From NCBI GenBank assembly GCA_022414725.1, contig CM039463.1:93386668-93450667 (forward strand): DNA of 64,000 nucleotides, in the 5' to 3' direction. This DNA is from Microglena sp. YARC (Eukaryota > Chlorophyta > Chlorophyceae > Chlamydomonadales > Chlamydomonadaceae). The position numbers were made by a program, and so were the translations under genes. Shown piece by piece: positions 11,446-19,660 of the stretch (within the stretch, counting starts at the first letter, position 1; every line of letters begins with the position of its first letter). Below the pieces are notes generated by a model. The model was not told the origin of the DNA and did not search any database. It saw only the letters and a list, made by a program, of their open reading frames with translations.

Positions 11446-14400
11446 GGGGGCTCCCCCTCAGTTCACTGTCTGCGGGGACCTCAAGTTGCAGTGTGTGGTG
11501 TGTGTGATGGTGAGGGATGAGGTGGGGGGATGTATTTGTGTTATTACTGTGTCCTCCCTGAGTCCTGACGACACCATTAGACTGCTCTGCTTTACTCCCT
11601 CTCAGGTCACTGTCTACGGGGACGGCAACTTGTAGTGTTGTGTGTTTGTTTGTGATGTTGGGGGTGGAGGGCTGTATTTGTGCTATTACTATGTCCTCCC
11701 TGAGTCCTGACGACACTATTGGACTGCTCTGCTCAACTCCCTCCCGGGTCACTGTCTACGGGGACCGCGACTTGAAGTGTGGGTGTGGGGTGGTGGGGTG
11801 GTGGGTGGTGGGGTGGTGGTGGGGGGGGGGGGGGGGGGCAACTGTATGTTTGTCTGTGGTGTGTCCTCCCTGAGTCCTGACGGTACCATTGGCCTGATCT
11901 TGCTCGTGCGTAATATATGTCATGATTGTCATCCATGTGCAAAATGCATGTTTCCTTGATGACCCCTGAAAAACAATTCCCGCCCCCAAAAACCGTGCTT
12001 AGCCACAGTCCTGAAACCAGGCTTGCGTCGCACCTTGTGCCCAACTTGACCTACGTGACCTACAGACTTGACCCCCCCACCCAACTTGACCTACAGATTT
12101 GACCCCACACACACCCAACTTGACCTATAGAAAGCTGAAACAAATGCTTTGCTTTCCCTCAGGTCACTGTCTACGGGGACCCCAAGTTCACGTTCCCCTA
12201 CGTCCCTAGTCACCTCCACCACATGGTTTTTGAATTGGTGAAGAATTCTCTGAGGGCTGTTCAGGACAGGTTCGACGACGACATGGATAACGATCCGCCA
12301 CCTATCAGGTACACTGGGAGAGGTGCTGTTGGTGGTCATGGTGGGTGTGGTGGTGGTGATGGTGGGTGTGGTGGTGGTGGTGGTGGGTGGATGACGTTGT
12401 GTACATGCTGTGATGTGACGATGACATGGATAACGACCCACCACCTATCAGGTACACTGGGAGTGGTGCTGTTGGTGGGTGTGGTGGTGGTGGGTAGATG
12501 ACGTTGTGTAAATGCTGTGATGTGACGATGAAATGGAAAACGACCCACCACCTATCAGGTACACTGGGAGTGGGCATCACTAGTGTTGATCGCGCCTTAC
12601 ATCATTACCAATCATGTGTGCTACACAATTTACATACGTTACACTAGAGTATGTCCATTTATCACGCCCTGCATCACGCCCAATCATGTGCGCTACACAA
12701 TGTTACAAATTGTTGAATTGGTGATGAACTCTCTGAGGGCTGTTCAGGACAGGTTTGATGACGACATGGATAACGACCCGCCACCTATATCAGGTACACT
12801 GGGAGTGGTGCTGTTTGTGGTGTTGGTAGGTGGTAGGTGTTGGTGGGTATGGTGCTGTTGGTGGTGATGGTGGGTATGGTGCTGTTGGTGGTGGTGGTGG
12901 GTGTGGTGCGGTTGATGGTGATGGTGGGTGTGGTGCTGTTGATGGTGATGGTGGGTGTGGTGATGGTGGTGGGTGTGGTGCTGTTGATGGTGATGGTGGG
13001 TGTGGTGCTGTTGGGTGATGGTGGGTGGTGGTGATGGTGGTGGGTGTGGTGCTGTTGATGGTGATGGTGGGTGTGGTGCTGTTGGTGATGATAGTGGGTG
13101 TGGTGGTGGTGATGGTGGTGGGTGTGGTGCTGTTGATGGTGATGGTGGGTGTGGTGCTGTTGGTGATGATAGTGGGTGATAGTGGGTGTGGTGGTGGTGA
13201 TGGTGGTGGGTGTGGTGCTGTTGATGGTGATGGTGGGTGTGGTGCTGTTGGTGGTGATGGTGGGTGTGGTGGTGGTGGTGGGTGTGGTGCTGTTGATGGT
13301 GGTGGGTGTGGTGCTGTTGATGGTGATGGTGGGTGCGGTGGTGGTGATGGTGGTGGGTGTGGTGCTGTTGATGGTGATGGTGGGTGTGGTGCTGTTGGTG
13401 ATGATAGTGGGTGTGGTGGTGGTGATGGTGGTGGGTGTGGTGCTGTTGATGGTGATGGTGGGTGTGGTGCTGTTGGTGGTGATGGTGGGTGTGGTGGTGG
13501 TGGTGGGTGTGGTGCTGTTGATGGTGGTGGGTGTGGTGCTGTTGATGGTGATGGTGGGTGCGGTGGTGGTGATGGTGGTGGGTGTGGTGCTGTTGATGGT
13601 GATGGTGGGTGCGGTGGTGGTGATGGTGGTGGGTGTGGTGCTGTTGATGGTGATGGTGGGTGCGGTGGTGGTGATGGTGGTGGGTGTGGTGCTGTTGATG
13701 GTGATGGTGGGTGTGGTGCTGTTGGTGATGATAGTGGGTGTGGTGCTGTTGGTGATGATAGTGGGTGTGGTCAAAGGCAAATGCTGTCTGTCCTCTTTAC
13801 GTAGCTCCATAGTGCTCCTACAAACCTTTGGGGTGCTACTTGCAGCTTTTTGACCCCCAAGAGGCTGTAAAGTACAGTTTTTTTTGTTTTTGAGCCCCCC
13901 CCCCTATAGCTATACTGGTTCCGGAGCCATCTGTACCTGGTAGATCCCTAGCTATTTATCGCTATTTCCATTTGGCCCCATTTTTTTGGTGGGTGGGTGT
14001 GTGGGGGGGGGAGGGGTCACTAGGCCAATCTCAAAAGCGATGGTTTTATCGCTAATAGCGACACATCGCTCAAAAGAAAAACCCTGGTAAAGTAGCGCCC
14101 CCAAAACACCAAGGAACATATTTTAGCAGTTGTGCTACTAGCAGCCTTTTGCACCTAGTGCCAAGGTGCTCCTAGTACCCTTAGTCTAACCCCAAGATGG
14201 CAGGAGCAATGGAGAGCAGACGATATCAGCTAGGTGCACTAGGTTGTTTGGACAAAGAGAGAGCCCCGGTAGCTGCTTCGAAGCTCCTGCTCGTAGCTGA
14301 AAAGAAAAGCTATGCCCCCCACTCACTTGCCCACCCACCTATACCTCCCCAGGGTTGTTGTTGCGGAAGGGGATGAGGACGTGACCATCAAAGTATCTGA

Positions 14401-16501
14401 TGAGGGTGGTGCAATCCCTCGCAGTGGTACGCCACCACTCACTTGCCCGCCCGACCTAATACTTCCCTACCCATGCCCCCCCAGGGTTGTTGTTGCAGAA
14501 GGGGATGAGGATGTGACCATCAAGGTATCCGATGAGGGTGGTGGAATCCCTCGCAGTGGTATGCCCAAGATCTGGACCTACCTGTACTCTACTGCCAAGG
14601 CACCTGTGGAGATGGACACCGTAGATGTGTCTGGGGGAGGGCCGGTGGTGCTAGCTGGCTATGGCTATGGCCTGCCTCTAAGTCGCCTCTATGCACGGTG
14701 AGTGGGCATCTGGTAGTGGGCACTAGTACATTTTTGTTTTGCCCCAGGAAGTGGGACCCTGTACACACTGTTGATGTGACTGGGGGAGGGCCGGTGGTGC
14801 TAGCTGGCTATGGCTATGGGTAGCCTCTACGTCGCCTCTGTGCACGGTGAGTGGGCATCAGGCAGTGGGCACTCGTAGATGTTTTTACCCTTCAGGAAGT
14901 GGGATCCCGTGCACACTGTGGATGTGACTGAGAGAGGGCCGGTGTTGCTAGCTGGCTGTGGCTGTGGCCTGCCTCTAAGCCACCCGCCCACACCCACCCA
15001 CACCCACACACCCACCATCCCACCTCCCAAGAGCCTTTGCCTTGCCCCACCCCACACCCACCCACCATCCCACCTCCCAAGAGCCTCTGCCTTGCCCCAA
15101 CCCACACCCACACCATACCCACCCGCCCATGCCCGCCCATACCCACCCACCATCCCACTCCCAAGAGCCTCTGCCTTGCCCCACCCCACACCCACCCATA
15201 CCCACCCGCCCATGCCCGCCCATACCCACCACCCGCCCATGCCCACCACCACCCACCATCCCACCTCCCAAGAGCCTCTGCCTTACCCCACCCACACCCA
15301 CCCATACCCACCCACCACCCACCATCCCACCTCCCAAGAGCCTCTGCTTTGCCCCACCCCACACCCACCATACCCACCCGCCCATACCCACCCACCCACC
15401 CACCCATCCCACCTCCCAAGAGCCTCTGTCTTGCCCCACCCCACACCCACCCATACCCACCCGCCCATACCCACCCACCATCCCACCTCCCAAGAGCCTC
15501 TGCCTTAACATTCCCATGCTCCCTTCACATAAAGCTTATGCATCCTTTCCTCCCCTAAATGACGGACGCGGGTATATTGGAGGGTTACCCCACCCCACCC
15601 ACACCCACCCACACCCACCCACACTCCACCCACGCCCACCCACACCTCACCTCTCCCTTCTTCTATGGACGCAGGTATCTCGGAGGGTTACCCCACCCAC
15701 ACCCACACCCACCCACACTCCACCCACGCCCCACTCCTCCCTTCTTATATGGACGCAGGTATCTCGGAGGGGACTTGCAAATCATATCTATGGAGGGCTA
15801 TGGGACCGATGCGCACCTGCATCTGAATCGACTGGGCAATTCCCAAGAGCCCCTGCCTTGATTGTCCCATGCACACCTACACCTCAATCGACTGGGCACC
15901 TCCCAATACCATATATATGGAGGGCTAGAGGACCGATGCATACCTGCATCCTAATCGACTGGGCGTCTCCCAATACCATATCTAAGCAGGGCAATGTGGC
16001 AAATGCATACCTGCACCTCAATCGACTAGGCACCTCCCAAGAGCCCCTGCCATGATTATCCCATGCTCCCTTTCGATGTCTCTTTTTGGGGCTAATCATG
16101 GCTGCTTCCAGCCATGGGGTCATAGCTTGCAGCTGTATTGGAATGCCTTTCATATCAGCTTCAATCGCACTAGCTAGTTTCAGGTTTGGCCCAAGGACAG
16201 TGGAAGGGAGCTGCCTAGAAGCTGTTACACGTAGAAAAATGAAAGAGTACTTCCTTCCAATGAAGATCATGCATGGTTTCAACAGAAGAGTGTACCAACT
16301 GAAGAACAGATCCTGTTCAAGTACAGACGATTTACACTCTTCTGTTTAATTTCAAAACAAGCTCATGCATTGTTTCATCTCTTCTCTGGTTGACGCAGGT
16401 ATTTCGGAGGGGACTTGCAAATCATATCTATGGAGGGCTATGGGACCGATGCATACCTTCACCTCAATCGGCTAGGGAACTCCCAAGAGCCTCTGCCTTA
16501 A
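4701..16501 (+). CDS. PDK: Pyruvate dehydrogenase kinase, mitochondrial (8 exons)
   Basis: Exons: 4701-4837, 4914-5127, 7647-7775, 8526-8655, 10965-11107, 12163-12308, 14485-14697, 16399-16501. Phases agree and sum to 1215 nt, giving 404 aa. PDK phosphorylates the E1-alpha subunit of the mitochondrial pyruvate dehydrogenase complex and turns it off. Residues 1-46, rich in Ala, Ser, Thr and Arg/Lys and poor in acids, look like a mitochondrial presequence. The regulatory helical domain follows (about 55-225), with SAQFLHKELP and LPYGLS. The GHKL ATPase fold follows: N-box with H271, E275 and N279 (ELVKNSLRA), G1 box at 316-320 (DEGGG), G2 box at 358-371 (GYGYGLPLSRLYAR), and a YFGGDLQ..GTDAYLHL C-terminus ending SQEPLP as in plant PDKs. 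No key residue is missing. Splice sites are inferred, not proven. Confidence 0.93.
4914..5127 (+). CDS. PDK: PDK exon 2
   Basis: Residues 47-117. Contains KQTGVGLKYMLDFG, SAQFLHKELP and LPYGLS, all hallmarks of the N-terminal PDK domain. Donor GTAGGA; ends in phase 0. Confidence 0.93.
5506..5691. mobile_element. hAT-like MITE, family M1 (intron 2 of PDK)
   Basis: Terminal inverted repeats CAGGGTAATTCAAA and (reverse) CGGAGTACTTCAAA, flanked by a perfect 8-bp duplication GTAGTATC (5498-5505 and 5692-5699). The interior is made of self-complementary GCGC/AAGCGC and TTTTTGC blocks and encodes nothing. Related copies: 22298-22484, 23861-24037, 63123-63317. Confidence 0.85.
5805..5862 (+). mobile_element. 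SINE S1 tail fragment
   Basis: Holds the 3' part of the tRNA-derived SINE found complete on the minus strand at 17010-17337 and 21976-22180 (CCCTTAATACCACACCCCACC block), here in plus orientation and without the tRNA-like head. Confidence 0.6.
5985..7165. repeat. (ATATC)n and (ATAGC)n pentanucleotide satellite
   Basis: About 1.2 kb of pentamer repeats, first ATATC/ATGTC and then AGCAT/CATAG, broken by a hAT-like MITE (6286-6463) and short spacers (GATATTTATCTTA) that recur about every 100 bp. No coding potential. Lies in PDK intron 2. Confidence 0.9.
6286..6463. mobile_element. hAT-like MITE, family M2
   Basis: Termini TAGGGAACGGCA and (reverse) CAGGGACCGGCA. An 8-bp duplication CATATCAT flanks both sides (6278-6285, 6464-6471). 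The host is an ATATC satellite, so the duplication alone is weak, but the copy at 21833 confirms the ends. The interior is palindromic CATATGATATC blocks. Confidence 0.75.
7166..7401. other. Unique intron 2 sequence
   Basis: About 240 bp between the pentamer satellite and the C tract. No repeat or coding signal seen. GAGTAATTCAAGGATT at 7313 resembles the exon 3 phrase GAGTCCTTCAAGGATT (7665), a possible short exon-3 edge copy. Confidence 0.4.
7402..7640 (+). repeat. Poly-C tract and (CCA/TCA)n microsatellite before exon 3
   Basis: A run of about 30 C, then CA repeats, then (CACCAC/CATCAC)n up to six bases before the exon 3 acceptor. It makes long false open frames on both strands (poly-His, poly-Pro, poly-Val). 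Confidence 0.95.
7647..7775 (+). CDS. PDK: PDK exon 3
   Basis: Residues 118-160, starting VRDWYVESFKDLRTFP and ending RRHANVVP. Acceptor CCCAG directly after a long (CCA)n tract; donor GTACGT. Phase 0 at both ends. Confidence 0.93.
8114..8525 (+). repeat. Two truncated tandem copies of acceptor plus exon 4 5' half
   Basis: CAG followed by the first 48 bases of exon 4 occurs at 8114-8161 and 8302-8349 with C-rich spacers (CCCAACCCAAA), before the complete copy at 8526. Unit lengths are 188 and 224 bp. Copies keep a good acceptor and open frame but no matching donor. Confidence 0.9.
8526..8655 (+). CDS. PDK: PDK exon 4
   Basis: Residues 161-203 plus one base. Contains MAKGISELRREL and FLDGFYLSRIGIRILIG. 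It is the only full-length copy: two truncated copies of its 5' half lie upstream (8114-8161, 8302-8349) and two of its 3' half downstream. Donor GTAAGT is the first of five tandem identical donors; reading through it meets TGA. Confidence 0.85.
8656..8934 (+). repeat. 56-bp tandem repeat carrying five splice donors
   Basis: The end of exon 4 plus TTGGTAAGTGCACAGGCTG is repeated every 56 bp, placing identical GTAAGT donors at 8656, 8712, 8768, 8824 and 8880. Confidence 0.9.
8935..9110 (+). pseudogene. PDK: Two degenerate copies of exon 4 3' half
   Basis: 8935-8990 and about 9047-9105 each repeat the FLDGFYLS coding stretch preceded by a GCAG or CCAG. The first ends with donor GTGAGC, while the second has lost its donor (GCTAGT). 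Encoded residues have drifted (SHID for SRIG). Confidence 0.8.
9296..9445 (+). repeat. About 16-bp minisatellite AGGTTTCAAATCTGCC
   Basis: Nine or so tandem units in PDK intron 4, varying at CTGCC/CTACC/GTGCC. Confidence 0.9.
9490..10185 (+). repeat. About 95-bp minisatellite (TTGCCATGCCACTATTTGAAG)
   Basis: Units recur about every 95 bp (for example ATGCCGCTATTTGAAG at 9675, 9770, 9863, 9958) and contain shorter CCATGCCATTGTATT sub-units. Open frames here are repeat artefacts. Confidence 0.9.
10193..10253 (+). pseudogene. PDK: Partial copy of PDK exon 5 5' end
   Basis: GCGTAG then GGCAACTCATTGCATTGCAT and onward matches the first ~60 bases of exon 5 with a few changes, then diverges. No donor follows. 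Confidence 0.85.
10271..10352 (+). repeat. Dispersed repeat B, 3' fragment
   Basis: CACGGTTGGGCAAGTCCCTT followed by TTGCCTACCCCTGGACTGT and a CATACATGCATAC tail. Same family as 51959-52104, 53060-53153, 17976-18292 (minus) and 58580-58735 (minus). Confidence 0.8.
10415..10960 (+). repeat. (CCA)n tandem array with CACGTGCCACACTTCACACG core
   Basis: About 11 units, each a variable (CCACCA)n block plus a fixed core ending CGTATAACTCT. Ends at the exon 5 acceptor. Reads as poly-His, poly-Pro or poly-Trp in different frames; not coding. Confidence 0.95.
10965..11107 (+). CDS. PDK: PDK exon 5
   Basis: Residues 204-251, from QHIALHEPS to MREYGSSPE, including CTKCSPVQVA. Acceptor GTGTAG after a (CCA)n tandem array; donor GTATGG enters a G-rich tract. 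A partial copy of its 5' end lies at 10193-10253. Confidence 0.92.
11108..11455 (+). repeat. G-rich tract after exon 5 donor
   Basis: [20 protein letters not shown] repeats with G runs of 20 or more (11149-11170, 11430-11450) and a (GT)n block. Confidence 0.9.
11461..11780 (+). repeat. Three truncated copies of exon 6 5' edge
   Basis: Copies of the GTCACTGTCTACGGGGAC start of exon 6 lie at 11461-11488, 11608-11637 and 11748-11777, each after a C/T-rich stretch and spaced 140-147 bp. The exon continues only in the fourth copy at 12163. Confidence 0.9.
12163..12308 (+). CDS. PDK: PDK exon 6 (N-box)
   Basis: Residues 252-299 plus two bases: VYGDPKFTFPYVPSHLHHM then ELVKNSLRAVQ, the ATP-binding N-box. 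Acceptor CCCTCAG, donor GTACAC. Flanked upstream by three copies of its 5' edge and downstream by three copies of its 3' edge. Confidence 0.93.
12309..12800 (+). repeat. Three copies of exon 6 3' edge plus donor
   Basis: 12418-12451, 12525-12558 and about 12710-12793 repeat the exon end GACATGGATAACGACCC and its donor GGTACACTGGGAG. The last copy is longer (about 84 bases of exon) and has an AT insertion before the final CAG. Confidence 0.9.
12587..12706 (+). repeat. Dispersed repeat D fragment
   Basis: TTGATCGCGCCTTACATCAT and CAATCATGTGCGCTACACAA units, the same family as the large array at 33470-35900. Confidence 0.8.
12800..13790 (+). repeat. (GGT/GAT)n minisatellite in PDK intron 6
   Basis: About 1 kb of [24 protein letters not shown] units with higher-order repetition (about 290-bp blocks recur near 13200 and 13410). 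Gly/Val-rich frames on plus and Thr-rich on minus are artefacts. Confidence 0.95.
13800..14340. other. Non-repetitive part of PDK intron 6
   Basis: Contains T runs, a TATCGCTATTT/AAATAGCGA-like self-complementary stretch near 13955-14065 and a family C fragment near 14260-14310 (TAGCTGAAAAGAAAAGC). No gene. Confidence 0.5.
14353..14429 (+). pseudogene. PDK: Truncated copy of exon 7 5' end
   Basis: Acceptor CCCCAG plus the first 77 bases of exon 7 (VVVAEGDEDVTIK ... PRSG), then divergence with no donor. The real exon starts 132 bp later. Confidence 0.9.
14485..14697 (+). CDS. PDK: PDK exon 7 (G1 and G2 boxes)
   Basis: Residues 300-370 plus two bases. Carries IKVSDEGGGIPRSG and GYGYGLPLSRLYAR. 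Preceded at 14353-14429 by a copy of its first 77 bases; two copies of its 3' half follow. Confidence 0.93.
14746..14988 (+). repeat. Two copies of exon 7 3' half
   Basis: 14746-14847 repeats the GGGGGAGGGCCGGTGGTGCT to CACG plus donor GGTGAG, with one stop-creating change (GGGTAGCC). 14895-14988 repeats it again and runs into C-rich sequence without the donor. Confidence 0.9.
14989..15515 (+). repeat. C-rich tandem array with copies of the exon 8 tail
   Basis: (CCCACACCCACC)n blocks separated by about eight copies of TCCCAAGAGCCTCTGCCTT, which is the last coding stretch of exon 8. The array lies upstream of the terminal exon. Confidence 0.9.
15759..15861 (+). CDS. PDK: Full-length second copy of PDK terminal exon
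   Basis: Acceptor GACGCAG, same length and phase as exon 8, open to a TGA at 15859-15861. Encodes YLGG and GTDAHLHL where exon 8 has YFGG and GTDAYLHL. Could be an alternative terminal exon, giving a 404-aa protein with a few C-terminal changes, or a decaying duplicate. Confidence 0.45.
15862..16065 (+). repeat. Exon 8 fragments, downstream set 1
   Basis: Three or more units of ATATGGAGGGCTA..GACCGATGCATACCTGCA..CTGGGC..TCCCAA, each part of exon 8, about 70-90 bp apart. Units lack the acceptor. Confidence 0.85.
16080..16345 (+). repeat. Dispersed repeat C fragment
   Basis: GGCTGCTTCCAGCCATGGGG, AGGTTTGGCCCAAGGACAGT and GCTGCCTAGAAGCTGTTAC blocks shared with copies near 18370-18500, 45110-45220, 47670-47850, 48440-48510, 52480-52910 and 58730-59390. 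Confidence 0.6.
16399..16501 (+). CDS. PDK: PDK exon 8 (terminal)
   Basis: Completes Arg371, then 33 codons YFGGDLQIISM...SQEPLP and TAA at 16499-16501. Preferred over the full copy at 15759-15861 because it keeps YFGG and GTDAYLHL, the forms usual in the family. Either could be used. Confidence 0.75.
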
Positions 16502-16980
16502 CGGTCCCATGCGCACCTGCACCTCAATCGACTGGGGACCTCTCAATGCCGTGTATATGGAGGGCTATGGGACCGATGCATACCTGCACCTTAATCGGCT
16601 GGGCGACGGGAGACTCTTCCTTAACTGTCCCATGCGCACCTGCACCTTAATCGGCTGGGCACCTCCCAGTACCATATATATATGCAGGGCTGTGGGACCG
16701 ATGCATATCTGCATCTCAATCGACTGGGCAAATCCCAAGAGCCTCTGCCTTATAGCAATTCAGTGGATGATTTGGGTTCAAGATTTCTGAAGTGCCCGGA
16801 CTTCGTACATGAAATCGAGAATTTGGCCTGGAAATCTGAGAATTCTCGCGAGAATTCTCGACGATTGGCCTGAGATTCTGAGAACCAAGTCCGAAGTACA
16901 AAGTGTGCTACCCAAATCATCCCCTGAATTGCTATAAGTGTTTGGGCAACTCCCAAGAGCCTGTTCCATATCGACAGATT
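16502..16980 (+). repeat. Exon 8 fragments, downstream set 2
   Basis: At least five further partial units after the stop codon, ending with CAACTCCCAAGAGCC at about 16945. A 55-bp interrupted inverted stretch (AATTCAGTGGATGATTTGGG / CAAATCATCCCCTGAATTG) lies at 16756-16933. Confidence 0.8.
16756..16935. repeat. Inverted repeat AGCAATTCAG...CTGAATTGCT
   Basis: Left arm from 16756 (AGCAATTCAGTGGATGATTT) pairs with the right arm ending near 16935; inner segments such as CTTCGTACATG / GTCCGAAGTAC and GAGAATTCTCGCGAGAATTC also pair. A long imperfect hairpin, possibly a foldback element; no target duplication identified. Confidence 0.7.
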
Positions 16981-17009
16981 CATTCCGTCAGGAGACGTTC
17001 TCTAGCATA

Positions 17010-17337
17010 GTAATGATAACGCCTGGTAGGGCGTGGTATTAAGAGAGCCCTGTCTTACGGCGGTAGGGAAAGGGCTGCTACTTAACCTGAACAAAGCTAC
17101 CATGGCGGTTGACAGCGACCGTATTCTAGCATAGTAATAATTATACCTGGTGGGGCGTGGTATTAAGAGAGCCCCGTCTTACGGTGGTAGGGAACCGAAT
17201 GCTTCTTTACCTGGACAAAGCTACCATGGCGGTTGACAGCAACCGGGAACACTAAAGCGCACCCATGGGGATTCGAACCAGGCACCTTAGTCGTTCAAGG
17301 AGCTCAGCCATCGAGCCATTCGTTGAACGCGGATTAC
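17010..17337 (-). mobile_element. tRNA-derived SINE S1 with internal duplication
   Basis: Read on the minus strand, a tRNA-like head has an A-box-like TGGCTCGATGGC and a perfect B box GGTTCGAATCC about 35 nt later, then a body ending in CCACGCCCCACCAGG. The body is present twice. CTCTAGCATA flanks both ends (17000-17009, 17338-17347), a probable target duplication. Other copies: 21976-22180 and the fragment at 5805. Confidence 0.75.
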
Positions 17338-17347
17338 TCTAGCATAT

Positions 17348-19468
17348 ATGCTCTCTAAAATGATGCCTGGTGAGTGATGACTGCCTACTTTGCGGTGTAC
17401 CAACTGCCTACAGGCTGCAGTGTACCAACTGCCTACGGCCAAGGATTGGCACTACCTAGAGTGCCAGCAGGCCGCAGAGGAAATAAATGTATGTGCATGG
17501 CCTGATGGGGCTGGTGGGGCCAGGCGGGGGTGTAGTGGGGGGTGGGGGGGTTCTTGTCTGTTGGGTGAGCCTGTACCGCAGGTCGGCAGACACCTAAGGC
17601 CAGCTCTTACCGGCACGAGCCCCTCGGGATCATACTGCATGGTTTGATGCACATTGCATTTGCCTTGGATTGGATTGTTACATGGTTTTTCAGCCTCCTC
17701 TGGGCTCTTCACCGTCAGCCAATTATAAGTCCCCCCATGTGATACCCACGGGAACTCGGGAGCAAATTCCCACACAGGGTTATTTGTTAAGTGCTACTTG
17801 TAGCACAACTGCGAAACTATGTTCCTTGGTGTTTTGGGGGTGCTACTTTAGAGCCTCTTGGGGTTACTTATGGGGCCCAAAAAGCTGTTAGTAGCACCCC
17901 AACTGTTTTTAGGAGCACCTTGGGGCTACTTAAAGAGGATAGACAGCATTCGCCTTGTCTTCCCTGCAACCTGGCTACCCAAGTGTATGTATGTTTCACA
18001 GTCCAGGGGTAGGCCAAATAGGTTATAGGGACATGCACAAGTGTGACAGGAGGGGCGTAAAGGCTACTAGGAGCAACTTTGCGCTAGGTAAAGAGGATGG
18101 ACAGCATTTGCCTTGTTTTGCCTGCAACCTGGCTACCCAAGTGTATGTATGTTGTTACCGTCCAGGGGTAGGCCAAATAGGCAAAAAGGACTTGCCCAAC
18201 TGTGACATGAGGGGTTTAAAACGAAACATTAGGATGAGCTGATTACATACCATTGTTTTACCGATGGGGGCCCTGAGTTCGTGCTACTGTGAAGATTTAA
18301 TTATACCGAAGTGTAAGGCCTCCTGAGAAGCTCTGTCTTAGAACTTAAACTTGAATTTTTTTTAACGGTTACGTGGCTCCAGCCAGCGATTTGGCTGCTC
18401 GCCGTCTTTGCAGTAAAAGCATTAATATTCAGCTGTCATTGTCTAGACCCGAGAGACTCAACAGGGCTTCTCTTTTCGGCTTTTCTGAGCAGCTTCTAGG
18501 CAGTTCTCCGAGCCAGGAATTGGTGGTTCGTATTTATGCAGCCAAGTCTGGGCTGCTCACCTGGGCGATATCCACGGAATCTGGGAAGCACATGTACCGG
18601 TATGCAGTTTCCATTTGTAAAATACGGGATCACTCTTCCTACTTCTCCTCATCTCCTGCTCTTTTTAGAAAGGTTTTTTTATGATTTCAAACTAAGGAGT
18701 TGGGAGTTGGGACTTTCACACATTGAGGGGATATTCCTACGAATTACAATATATCCATATATTCCCATAGTCCTCAAGCCATCTAGTTTTTGAGTTTGAT
18801 TTCATAACCGGTGCATGGTCTATCAGACTTCAGGCTGCCTACAGTTTGCAGACGGAGTGGACATGGATTGGATTGAATTGGGTTGTTACGTGGGGTTTTC
18901 CATCGAACGCAGGGTTACTCACCATCTCAAAATTCCAAGCCCTCCCGTTCGATACCCACAGAAACACAGGAAGCATACTAAGCGGATACTTCATGCCATG
19001 GGTGGTATAAACACTCCTAGACCACATTCCTGAGTGGGATAGGTACTTCAGTAGTTCAGTCCCCCGCAGCCACATGAGAGAAAAATAAAACATGAGGAGA
19101 TAACAAATTTAACGGACACGGAAATGACGAGAATATGAGCAGTTCAGGCGGGATTGAGATGAGAATTAGGTGAAGTTGTTGTAGTGTTAAAAACAAGCTT
19201 TCAGCCTACCAGGCAAGTGGGTGAACGAGCCACCCAGCCTAGCAGCCAATTAGGGGCGGGCTCGGGCTGGGAGAACGCAATGTGCATGGGAGGGGTCTTC
19301 TGTACCTTCAGCAGTACGCTTCGGATTACCTGGATCACCATCTACGCCCACGACGGGAACTTTCCGTGCTCAATCCACTTCAACGCGAAAGCTTGTTCTC
19401 TCATAGAGTGCTTATAACCTTCAGATTATCTACCACCCTTACTACTCTGCCCACCGGCTCGAGTCGCC
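17348..19468. other. PDK to eIF2-alpha spacer
   Basis: No gene recognised. Holds copies of a GGATTGGATTGTTACATGG repeat (17664-17780, 18866-18960), dispersed repeat B on the minus strand (17976-18062, 18125-18292), and repeat C near 18370-18500. The last 200 bp should contain the eIF2-alpha promoter and 5' UTR; no TATA box is obvious. Confidence 0.6.
17976..18292 (-). repeat. Dispersed repeat B, two copies
   Basis: Each contains AGTCCAGGGGTAGGCCAAAT. The second extends to GGGGGCCCTGAGTTCGTGCT at 18269-18290, the far end of the family. The head-to-tail pair is separated by a short duplicated AAAGAGGATGGACAGCATTTG stretch. Confidence 0.8.
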
Positions 19469-19660
19469 ATGTCGTATCCGGATGCTCGCATGTATGAGCA
19501 AAAGTATCCTGAAGTAGATCAGACCGTCATGGTCCAAGTCAAGTCCATCGCAGAAATGGGAGCGTATGTCTCCCTCCTAGAGTACAACAACATCGAGGGT
19601 ATGATTTTGTTGTCAGAGCTGTCGAGGAGGCGCATCAGATCGATTACCAAGCTCATCAAG
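19469..19660 (+). CDS. eIF2-alpha exon 1
   Basis: Residues 1-64. The ATG in GTCGCCATGTC aligns with the family start. Contains the phosphorylation loop with Ser52. Donor GTGCGG, phase 0; a 67-bp intron follows. Confidence 0.95.

Noticed and set aside
12785..13810. 341-codon Thr/Pro/His-rich minus-strand frame
   Set aside because: Complement of the GGTGAT minisatellite in PDK intron 6.
17265..17320. Functional tRNA gene on the minus strand
   Set aside because: A- and B-box-like sequences exist, but no cloverleaf or acceptor stem could be formed, and the same sequence recurs with a shared body; called a SINE.
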